Shown: positions 32,647-39,532 of the stretch, piece by piece
How positions within the stretch are numbered: position 1 is the first letter of the stretch
How the letters are laid out: the number at the start of each line of letters is the position of its first letter
Assembly (NCBI GenBank): GCA_031285845.1
Contig: JAITVK010000018.1
Span: 1-64,000, forward strand
Direction of reading: 5' to 3'
Length of the DNA stretch: 64,000 bases
From: Propionibacteriaceae bacterium
GTDB taxonomy: Bacteria; Actinomycetota; Actinomycetes; Propionibacteriales; Propionibacteriaceae
Translations under genes and position numbers: made by a program
Notes under the pieces: model-generated
The model's input: the letters and a program-made list of their open reading frames with translations, nothing else
The model's database searches: none
What the model was told of the DNA's origin: nothing

Positions 32647-33960
32647 GTGTCGAGCATCTGGGCGAATATCGCCCTCATCGCGTTGTTCATCCTCATCGGC
32701 GGGGTCTTTTCTAGCGCTGAGATGGCCTTGGTGTCGCTACGGGAGTCGCAGGTGCGACAACTGGCGACCAAAGGGGCCAGGGGCAAGAAAGTCGCCTCCC
32801 TGGCGGCCAATCCGAATCGGTTCTTGTCGGCGATCCAGATCTGCATCACCTTCTCCGGCTTCTTGTCGGCCTCTTTCGGTGCGGCCACGCTGGCCGACGA
32901 TTTGACGCCAGTTTTGGCGTCCACCGGCATGCCAGGCTCGGTCGCGTCGGTGTTGTCACTGATCATCGTCACGATCGTCATCTCGTACTTCTCGGTCGTC
33001 TTCGGTGAGCTGGTCGCCAAACGGTTGGCGATGCAGTCCGCCGAGGCGTTCGCCTTGGCTTTGGCCGGGTTCATCGACGTCGTGGCGAAGTTGGCCAAAC
33101 CGTTGGTCTGGTTCTTGGGCGTGTCGACCAACCTGGTGGTCCGCATGCTGGGCGGGGATCCGACTGCGGCGCGTGAGGAGGTCACCGAGGAAGAGTTACG
33201 CCAGATGGTGACCACGTCGACCACCTTGTCCGACGAGGAGCGTGAGATCGTCGACGAGGTCTTCGCTGCCGGTGAGCGCAGTCTGCGCGAGGTGATGGTG
33301 CCTCGAACCGAGACCGAGTTCCTCGATGGCGACATGCCGGCCTACAAGGCCGTACGGATGTTGGAGTCGGCCACCCATTCCCGGTTCCCGGTCACAGACA
33401 GATCGGTCGACGACATCGTCGGCTTCTTGCACATCCGTGATCTGATGTATCTGGACCCCACCGATCGGTCGACCCCGATCCGGCAGTTGGCACGCCCTGT
33501 CATGTCGCTGCCCGACACGGTGAAGGTCCTCCACGCGCTGACCTCGATGCGGCGCGAAGGTTCCCACATGGCGATCGTCCGCGACGAATACGGCGGCACG
33601 GCTGGCATCGTCACCCTCGAAGATCTGGTCGAGGAGCTGGTCGGGGAGATCCACGACGAGTACGACCAAGAGTCCCCGTCGGTGATGATCGAAGCCGGCC
33701 AGATCGAAGTCGAAGGTCTCACCACCTTGGAGCAGTTCGAAGACGTGACCGGACTGGTCCTGCCCGAGGGGCCGTACGACACCGTGGCTGGCTTCTGGCT
33801 GGCGATGCGCGGCGAACTGCCGACCGAGGGTGACTCGGTCGTGGCCGACGTGGTCCGTCGACATGGCGAACAGGCCGGGGAGCCGGTCAGGATTCGGTTG
33901 ACGGTGACCCAGATGGATGGTCGTCGGGCTGCTCGGATCCGGGTGGGTCGAAGCGACTGA
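32647..33960 (+). CDS. CNNM/CorC (HlyC-like) membrane protein
   Basis: A 437-aa protein with a CNNM (DUF21) transmembrane domain (FSSAEMALVSLRESQVRQLA and FGELVAKRLAMQ), two CBS domains (MVPRTETEFLDGDM; SHMAIVRDEYGGTAGIVTLED) and a C-terminal CorC/HlyC domain (about 345-430). Family members are linked to Mg2+ or Na+ transport and were once annotated as hemolysins; transport by this protein is inferred. GTG 32647 starts just before the first hydrophobic segment. It is convergent with the ABC exporter genes. Confidence 0.93.
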   Translation: MSSIWANIALIALFILIGGVFSSAEMALVSLRESQVRQLATKGARGKKVASLAANPNRFLSAIQICITFSGFLSASFGAATLADDLTPVLASTGMPGSVASVLSLIIVTIVISYFSVVFGELVAKRLAMQSAEAFALALAGFIDVVAKLAKPLVWFLGVSTNLVVRMLGGDPTAAREEVTEEELRQMVTTSTTLSDEEREIVDEVFAAGERSLREVMVPRTETEFLDGDMPAYKAVRMLESATHSRFPVTDRSVDDIVGFLHIRDLMYLDPTDRSTPIRQLARPVMSLPDTVKVLHALTSMRREGSHMAIVRDEYGGTAGIVTLEDLVEELVGEIHDEYDQESPSVMIEAGQIEVEGLTTLEQFEDVTGLVLPEGPYDTVAGFWLAMRGELPTEGDSVVADVVRRHGEQAGEPVRIRLTVTQMDGRRAARIRVGRSD

Positions 33961-34042
33961 GCCCAGTCGAGCCGAGTCGGACTCGCCTCACCCGTGACGG
34001 CGGCGCTGACGATCATGTGGCCGGAGCGGCTGACCGTCAGCC

Positions 34043-34070
34043 CAGCTCGGCCGGCTCTCCGACCGAGCTG
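34043..34070. terminator. Hairpin between convergent genes
   Basis: CAGCTCGG (34043-34050) pairs with CCGAGCTG (34063-34070) across a 12-nt loop; TCGTTGTC follows on the plus strand. Confidence 0.45.
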
Positions 34071-34101
34071 TCGTTGTCGCCCAGGCCAGACTCAGTGGCC
34101 C

Positions 34102-34872
34102 TCAGCCTCGCCTGGTGTCGCGGCTGAACGCCCAGGCCGCCAGCAGGAAGAACACCACCGTCCAACCGATCGTGTTGGTCCACACCGTCCAGTCAGTCGT
34201 GGCCACCTGAGATCCGAACATCGACTCGCTCCAACGCACCGGCCCGCCCATTGGGATGATCTGGCGGATGATCTGCCAAACGCGGCCTTCGAACGGGATC
34301 TGGAAGACACCCGACAAGAAGGAGCACACCAAGATGACTGGGACGATGACCGCCGACGGATCGCCTTTGTTTATCATCAAGCCGATGAACAGCCCCAGCG
34401 CCGCCCAGCCGATCGAACTCAACCAGGCGATGCCCAAGGTGGCGAACCACGACGAGATCGGCATCTGGGCTTGGTGGACGATCAATCCGACCGCGTAGAG
34501 CACGATCAGCGACACCAGGGCGGCGATCATGGCGGCCAAGACTTTGCCTAAGACGTACGCCCATGGCCGAAGTGGGGTCAGGCGCAACTCGCGGTTCCAC
34601 CCGCTGGCGCGTTCCACGGGCAGGGAATAGGCGCACGATGTCGCCGTCATCGCGGCCCCGTAGATTCCCATGCTGGACAGGATCACGGCGTTCATGTTGC
34701 CGTTGCCTGCGGGGTACTTGCCGAAGGTGGCGCCGAACAACAGATACAACGCGATCGGCATGGCGATGCAGAACACGAGGGCGACCACCGAGGTCAAGGC
34801 CAGTTTCGTCTCTAAAGCCAGGTAGTACCCCGACAGGGATCGACGCCGGGCAGCAGTAGTGGTCAGACTCAT
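34102..34872 (-). CDS. ABC-2 type transporter permease
   Basis: A 256-aa integral membrane protein with six predicted segments, starting in the conserved YYLALETKLALTSVVALVFC region. It carries the ABC-2 motif region SSMGIYGAAMTATSCAYSLP. Its start overlaps the stop of the ATPase gene (ATGA). With that ATPase it forms a half-type exporter of the DrrAB/YadGH kind. Substrate unknown; the neighbourhood of PspC and histidine-kinase genes hints at envelope stress or antibiotic efflux. Confidence 0.88.
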   Translation of the reverse strand: MSLTTTAARRRSLSGYYLALETKLALTSVVALVFCIAMPIALYLLFGATFGKYPAGNGNMNAVILSSMGIYGAAMTATSCAYSLPVERASGWNRELRLTPLRPWAYVLGKVLAAMIAALVSLIVLYAVGLIVHQAQMPISSWFATLGIAWLSSIGWAALGLFIGLMINKGDPSAVIVPVILVCSFLSGVFQIPFEGRVWQIIRQIIPMGGPVRWSESMFGSQVATTDWTVWTNTIGWTVVFFLLAAWAFSRDTRRG

Positions 34873-35873
34873 GATCGTCTCGATTCAGTCAGGGAAATGA
34901 ACACTTCTTCGATGCCCTGGTCTTTGACCCGCAGATCGTGAGGATTCGATCGGCCGCGGATCATCGTGGCGATGACGTCGTCCGAGCGATGGGTGGCGAT
35001 GGTGAGCTGTGTTCCTTGAACGGTGACGGTGTCAGCCAAGCCACGAATCGCGTCGGCGGCTGTCGTGGCGGCCTCGGCCGAGTCGAAACGGCAACTCACG
35101 GTGACTCCGGAGACCATTTGGCGGATCTGTTCGGTCGATCCGTCGGCGACGACTCGTCCATGGACGAGGATGATCACCCGGTCGGAGAATTGGTCGGCCT
35201 CTTCGAGATAGTGGGTGGCGAAGATGATCGTACGTCCCTGCTCGGCCTGCTGGTGGACCAGGCTCCAGAACTCGCGTCTGGCTGTCACGTCCATCCCGGA
35301 GGTCGGCTCGTCCAAGATCAGCAGGTCAGGATCGGACACCAGCGACATGGCGAACTTGACCTTTTGGCGTTCCCCACCCGAACACACACCGAGCCTGCGC
35401 TTCGACAGGGACTCAAGCCCGGTCTGTTCAAGGATGGCCGAGGCCCGTTGTTTGGGGTAGCCGAATAGGTCGGCCATCAGCCTGACGTGCTCGTAGACGG
35501 TCATGCGGTTCTGGATGCCGCCGGTTTGGGTCACAGCGGTGACCCGGCCCTGGTCGACGACACTGCGTGGTGGCGACCCGAAGAGGAGAACCTGGCCCGA
35601 TGTGGGTTTGGCCAGGGCGAGGACCATGTCCAAGGTGGTGGTTTTCCCGGCGCCGTTGGGTCCGAGCAAGGCGACCACTTGACCGGTCGGTATGGTCACA
35701 CTGATGTTGTCCACGGCTTTGACCGGTCCAAAAGACTTGGTCAGATCGGTCAGATCGACTGCGGGCGGCGTGGCCAGGTGTCGGGCGTCTTCGATCACGG
35801 TCTCAGTGTTCGAGCGGGGTTGGGTGGGGGTCTTCATCGCGGGCGAGTGCCCGACTGACTCGTGCGAGACCAT
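34869..35873 (-). CDS. ABC transporter ATP-binding protein (DrrA/CcmA type)
   Basis: A 334-aa ATPase. Walker A is GPNGAGKTT, the signature CSGGERQKVKFAMSLV (Cys for the usual Leu before SGG), and Walker B LLILDEPTSGMD with a VVL-type H-loop IIFATHYLEEAD. The C-terminal 85 residues form the DrrA-type regulatory extension. About 40 disordered residues precede the domain. ATG 35873 was chosen because GAGGAGG lies just upstream on this strand. Partner is the overlapping permease. Confidence 0.92.
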   Translation of the reverse strand: MVSHESVGHSPAMKTPTQPRSNTETVIEDARHLATPPAVDLTDLTKSFGPVKAVDNISVTIPTGQVVALLGPNGAGKTTTLDMVLALAKPTSGQVLLFGSPPRSVVDQGRVTAVTQTGGIQNRMTVYEHVRLMADLFGYPKQRASAILEQTGLESLSKRRLGVCSGGERQKVKFAMSLVSDPDLLILDEPTSGMDVTARREFWSLVHQQAEQGRTIIFATHYLEEADQFSDRVIILVHGRVVADGSTEQIRQMVSGVTVSCRFDSAEAATTAADAIRGLADTVTVQGTQLTIATHRSDDVIATMIRGRSNPHDLRVKDQGIEEVFISLTESRRS

Positions 35874-36040
35874 CACAATCCTCCTCAGGTGTGGCGATTC
35901 GCCGCCGGACGCGTCGGATCAGGGTTTGATTGTTTCGTTCGCTTTGTTCAGCTTAACGCGCGACAGCGTCGGTGGCGGAAAACTGTCCGACATGGCTGGA
36001 TCGTTGGATCTCAACGGGGGCGATTCGCGCCGAAACAAGA

Positions 36041-36075
36041 CACGAGGGGCGGCGCCATTGGCGCCGCCCCTCGTG
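36041..36075 (-). terminator. Terminator of the PspC operon
   Basis: A perfect 16-bp inverted repeat (36041-36056 and 36060-36075) with a 3-nt loop, 13 nt after the PspC stop. The minus-strand sequence after the stem is T-rich (TCTTGTTTC). Confidence 0.75.
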
Positions 36076-36087
36076 CTCCTGTCTCAC

Positions 36088-36366
36088 TCAGCGATAGTCG
36101 TCTGGATGAGGATTGCTGTCAGGAGTGGTCGAATTGCCTCGGAAGGCAGAGATGATGGAGGTCAATCCCGAGGAAGAGGATCCTTCTTCAGGTAGGAGGA
36201 TCCACGCCAGGATGTAGCCCACTAGGCCAACACCGGTGAACAGCACGATGGCGGCGGTGATGAGGCGAACCAGGCCGGAGTCCAGACCGGTGAATTCGGC
36301 GATACCCCCGGCGACACCTCCCAGGACCCGGTTGGTCTTCGAACGGGCGAGTTGACGAGTGGACAT
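36088..36366 (-). CDS. PspC domain protein (short)
   Basis: A 92-aa membrane protein made almost only of a PspC domain: LARSKTNRVLGGVAGGIAEF, TGLDSGLVRLI, then a membrane segment VGYILAWILLPEE. The C-terminus is a short polar tail. PspC proteins sense or transmit envelope stress. The SD AAAGGT precedes the ATG. It lies 17 nt after the larger PspC gene on the same strand and probably in one operon, closed by the hairpin at 36,041. Confidence 0.9.
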   Translation of the reverse strand: MSTRQLARSKTNRVLGGVAGGIAEFTGLDSGLVRLITAAIVLFTGVGLVGYILAWILLPEEGSSSSGLTSIISAFRGNSTTPDSNPHPDDYR

Positions 36367-36383
36367 GATTTACCTTTCGTGAG

Positions 36384-37004
36384 TTATTGAGTCTGGAAGC
36401 CAGAGCCAAGGTTGTTGTCAGGATCAGAGTCGACCTGAGGTGGGGGATTGTGGTGGCCGCGAGGCCCGCCAGGCCCGGCATAGCCGCCGGGGTAGTCCGG
36501 TGTCGCTGGATAGAAGGAGTTGATTTGGAAGGGGTCGCCACCCAGATAGGTCGGTGAGGCCGACTGGGCGCGCTGCTCGTCGAGCCGACGCTGCCAGGCC
36601 AACCGGGCCTTGTCGAACTCTTTGCGTGTTCGCCACGAACCGCGTCGGCGACTCCTGCGCCAGATCGCCAAACCGATCAGACAGATGACGCCGGCGCCGA
36701 TCACGTTGCGGGGCTCGTCGATCAGCGAGAAACCCGCGATGATCAGGGCGGCCACCGCCAAGACCCAGATGATGCCGTGGCGTGGCGCGACCGGGACAGT
36801 GACGCCGTACTGAGCGCCTTTCGGAATGATCGCCCAGCCGATCAGGTAGAGGAACAGCGCCGTGCCACCAGAGAACACAATCCCCAGCACGAACAGCAGC
36901 CGGATCAGATTGACGTCGATTCCGAAATAGTCCGACAAACCCGAGGCCACGCCGCCGAGCCAGCGGCGGGCGAGGTTGCGCCTCAATTGGGTTGTAGGTC
37001 TCAT
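36384..37004 (-). CDS. PspC domain protein (long)
   Basis: A 206-aa membrane protein. The N-terminal PspC domain (RRWLGGVASGLSDYFGIDVN, then RLLFVLGIVFSGGTALFLYL) is followed by two more hydrophobic segments (about 80-115). A basic stretch (WRRSRRRGSWRTRKEFDKAR) and a Pro/Gly/Tyr-rich tail of about 60 residues complete it. The start ATG 37004 has CATTCT 6 nt upstream. It is divergent from the PspC-containing histidine kinase at 37,137, so the three PspC proteins form one regulatory block. Confidence 0.9.
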   Translation of the reverse strand: MRPTTQLRRNLARRWLGGVASGLSDYFGIDVNLIRLLFVLGIVFSGGTALFLYLIGWAIIPKGAQYGVTVPVAPRHGIIWVLAVAALIIAGFSLIDEPRNVIGAGVICLIGLAIWRRSRRRGSWRTRKEFDKARLAWQRRLDEQRAQSASPTYLGGDPFQINSFYPATPDYPGGYAGPGGPRGHHNPPPQVDSDPDNNLGSGFQTQ

Positions 37005-37010
37005 ACATCT

Positions 37011-37016
37011 AGAATG
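37011..37016 (-). promoter_or_regulatory. Possible leaderless -10 element of the PspC operon
   Basis: CATTCT on the minus strand, 6 nt before ATG 37004. Weak hexamer. Confidence 0.35.
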
Positions 37017-37124
37017 CCGCGCTCACCAGGGTTCTTGCCATAAGGTTCCCCCCTGGTTCGCCCCTGAGGCCATCTGCCAGTCAGATCCTGACCCGGCGCG
37101 GTGGTGGAAATGGGCTCGACCTGC

Positions 37125-37130
37125 CATGCT
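37125..37130 (+). promoter_or_regulatory. Possible leaderless -10 element of the sensor kinase gene
   Basis: CATGCT, 6 nt before GTG 37137. Weak hexamer. Confidence 0.35.
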
Positions 37131-37136
37131 GGGTGG

Positions 37137-38402
37137 GTGAGCACTCACCAGATCGTCCATCCCCCGTCGGCTTATCGTGGGGTCGACGGCGCCTTGGTGG
37201 CCGGGGTCTGCGTTGGCCTGGCGGCCCAGTTCCGAATCCCGGTGTGGGTGATCCGAGTCGTGTTCATCGTGGCCTGCACGTGGAAGTTCTCCGGGGCGGT
37301 GGCGTACGCGCTGGTGTGGCTGATTCTGCCTAGTGAGCGCCAGCCGGTCCCGATCGGATTGGTGGCCGCCGCCCGTCAGGGGTTGCGAACGGTGGCGCGG
37401 CCATGGAATTGGCGGTTGCTGATCGGTTGGGTCGCCTCGTTCGCGGTCGGGATGGGGATCGCGGTCGCCATGAGATGGTACGACCACTCGGTTATCGGGC
37501 AATGCGCGGTGGTGATCTGTCTGTTGGGGCTGGGCGTCGGTCTGGTCTGGCGGGTGAGAGAATCCCGTTGGCGGGCTTGGGCCAAGGTCGCAGTGATGGT
37601 GGTCGCGGTGGCGTTGATCTGGGTGACCGGCGCTTTTCTGGCCACGCGCCTGTTGCTGTGGCCCCAGCTCGACGAGAACTTCGGTATGCCCGGTTTCGCT
37701 CCCGACCGTCACGTCGCGATCTACACCATCGCCGGTATCACCGCAGGATTGACGATCATCGCCGGGGCGGTGGTCGTGTTGCCGTGGATCATCCACCCGG
37801 TGGTCTCCGAGGAGGCCAAGCAGGCCGAACTGATCGCCCAGACGAGGGCGGACATCGCCGCCCATCTGCACGACTCGGTTCTTCAAACCCTGGCCGTGAT
37901 CCAAAAGCAGGCCGGTGATCCGAAGAAGGTCACCCAGTTGGCGCGCAGCCAAGAACGCGAGCTGCGCGAATGGCTCTACGGCGACCAGGTCGAGGACGAG
38001 TCGGCCACGACTGCTCTGAAAGAGGTGGTCGCCGAATTGGAGAAGACCTACCCGGTGGCGGTGGAATTGGTCACCGTCGGTGACCATGAGATGACTGTCG
38101 AGGTCGATGCGATCGTACGCGCTGCTCGTGAGGCGATCCTGAACGCGGCCAAGCATTCTGGGGCTGACAAGGTGGACGTGTACGCTGAAGTCAATGAGGA
38201 CGCTGCCCAGATCTATGTCCGTGACCGCGGAGCCGGATTCGTGACCGACGATATCGGCGAGGATCGGATGGGCATCCGCGGCTCAATCATCGATCGGATG
38301 ACCCGGTACGGGGGTAAGGTCGAGATTCGGTCGACGGTGGGCGAGGGCACCGAGATCCAACTGTTGATGCCGTTGAGCGAGAAAGGAGCCAACAATGGCT
38401 GA
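37137..38402 (+). CDS. Sensor histidine kinase with N-terminal PspC domain
   Basis: A 421-aa membrane kinase. A PspC domain (YRGVDGALVAGVCVGLAAQF) opens the protein, followed by about five membrane segments. The HisKA_3 dimerisation helix carries the phospho-acceptor in DIAAHLHDSVLQTL (His245), and a HATPase domain follows (REAILNAAKHSG, DRGAGF, GIRGSIIDRM, GGKVEIRSTVGEGTEI). NarL/LiaS-type kinases share this H box. Its 3' end overlaps the response-regulator gene by 8 nt. By analogy with LiaS or PspC-kinase fusions in Actinobacteria it likely senses envelope stress; the signal is unknown. Confidence 0.93.
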   Translation: MSTHQIVHPPSAYRGVDGALVAGVCVGLAAQFRIPVWVIRVVFIVACTWKFSGAVAYALVWLILPSERQPVPIGLVAAARQGLRTVARPWNWRLLIGWVASFAVGMGIAVAMRWYDHSVIGQCAVVICLLGLGVGLVWRVRESRWRAWAKVAVMVVAVALIWVTGAFLATRLLLWPQLDENFGMPGFAPDRHVAIYTIAGITAGLTIIAGAVVVLPWIIHPVVSEEAKQAELIAQTRADIAAHLHDSVLQTLAVIQKQAGDPKKVTQLARSQERELREWLYGDQVEDESATTALKEVVAELEKTYPVAVELVTVGDHEMTVEVDAIVRAAREAILNAAKHSGADKVDVYAEVNEDAAQIYVRDRGAGFVTDDIGEDRMGIRGSIIDRMTRYGGKVEIRSTVGEGTEIQLLMPLSEKGANNG

Positions 38403-39039
38403 GGGACGTCGTTACACAGTGGTGATCGTGGATGATCACACCATGTTCCGAGCTGGCGTGCGCCATGAGATCTCCGGGCACGTCGATGTCGTCGGTGAGG
38501 GCGAGGACGTCGCCTCCGGTGTGGCTGCGATCCAGGCTCATCATCCCGATGTGGTGTTGCTGGATGTCCACCTACCCGGCGGCGGCGGAGCCCAAGTGAT
38601 GCGTCAAGCTGGACTGCCCGAGGTGAAGTACCTCGCCCTGTCGGTGTCCGACGCGGCCGAAGATGTGATCGGGACGATCCGGGCTGGAGCCAGGGGGTAC
38701 GTCACGAAGTCCATCAGTGGTGCTGATCTGGTTGACGCGATCGGGCGGGTGGCCGAAGGCGACGCTGTTTTCTCTCCGCGTCTGGCTGGTTTCGTGTTGG
38801 ATGCTTTCTCTGGTTCGATCGAAGTCGCGGCCGTCGATGAGGATCTGGATCGGCTGTCGGCCAGAGAGCAGGAGGTGCTGCGCTTGATCGCGCGCGGCTA
38901 TTCGTACCGTGAGGTGGCTCGCGAACTGTTCATCTCCGTCAAGACCGTCGAGACTCACGTCTCGTCGGTCCTGCGGAAGCTTCAATTGTCGAACCGCCAC
39001 CAATTGACGCGCTGGGCGACCGATCGCAAACTGATCTGA
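38395..39039 (+). CDS. NarL/LuxR-family response regulator
   Basis: A 214-aa transcription factor. Receiver domain: DDHTMFRAG at the start, phospho-acceptor Asp57 in VVLLDVHLPGG, the conserved Ser/Lys region ALSVSDAAED and YVTKSI. The LuxR-type HTH is at about 147-205: LSAREQEVLRLIARGYSYRE and SVKTVETHVSSVLRKLQL. It is translated from within the kinase gene, so the two form a two-component system. Likely targets are the adjacent PspC operon and perhaps its own promoter region; this is inferred from position. Confidence 0.94.
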   Translation: MAEGRRYTVVIVDDHTMFRAGVRHEISGHVDVVGEGEDVASGVAAIQAHHPDVVLLDVHLPGGGGAQVMRQAGLPEVKYLALSVSDAAEDVIGTIRAGARGYVTKSISGADLVDAIGRVAEGDAVFSPRLAGFVLDAFSGSIEVAAVDEDLDRLSAREQEVLRLIARGYSYREVARELFISVKTVETHVSSVLRKLQLSNRHQLTRWATDRKLI

Positions 39040-39061
39040 TCGACGCTAGGCGCGACAATCG

Positions 39062-39080
39062 CGATCAGATGATCTGATCG
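39062..39080. repeat. Palindrome with repeated GATCAG motifs
   Basis: CGATCAGAT-G-ATCTGATCG forms 9-bp arms. The string TGATCTGATCGACGC also occurs twice (39032-39046 and 39070-39084). It lies between convergent genes and could be a terminator or an operator. Confidence 0.5.
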
Positions 39081-39101
39081 ACGCGGCAATTGACGATCAG
39101 A

Positions 39102-39362
39102 TCACTTGTTCTTGCCGGTGACTAGGCCCCAGACGAACAGCACCAGAGCCGATCCGGCGATGGCGATGATCCAGGTGCGCAGGTCCCAGAAGCGGCCCAG
39201 GGAGACGTGGAAGATCGCTGAAGACAGCCAACCTCCGACTAGCGCGCCAGCGACGCCACAGATCAGAGCCGACAACAGACCATGGCCGATGCGGCCGGGG
39301 ACGAGCGCTCTGGCGATGAAGCCAGCGACGACGCCCAGGATGAGAAATGCGATAATACTCAT
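39102..39362 (-). CDS. GlsB/YeaQ/YmgE-type membrane protein
   Basis: An 86-aa membrane protein of the transglycosylase-associated family, all three hydrophobic helices present: SIIAFLILGVVAGFIARALV, the glycine-rich LICGVAGALVGGWLSSAIF, and WIIAIAGSALVLFVWGLVTG. Such proteins are induced in general stress. The start ATG 39362 is fixed by TACAAT 6 nt upstream; longer starts would lack the family's N-terminus. Confidence 0.9.
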   Translation of the reverse strand: MSIIAFLILGVVAGFIARALVPGRIGHGLLSALICGVAGALVGGWLSSAIFHVSLGRFWDLRTWIIAIAGSALVLFVWGLVTGKNK

Positions 39363-39368
39363 ATCTCT

Positions 39369-39374
39369 ATTGTA
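39369..39374 (-). promoter_or_regulatory. Leaderless -10 element of the GlsB-like gene
   Basis: TACAAT on the minus strand, 6 nt before ATG 39362. Confidence 0.6.
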
Positions 39375-39532
39375 GGCGTACGGCCGGTCCTCGCGGTGGT
39401 GACTGGACCCTGGACTGCCCCTGAAGCACATCTGGGTCCGCGTGGGTGGCAAGGCAGGGTTGTCCAGGTCAGGCGACACCGGCCGGTGGTGTTCCACACC
39501 TGTCGTACCCAGGCCGTAGAGTAGTGGGCCTC

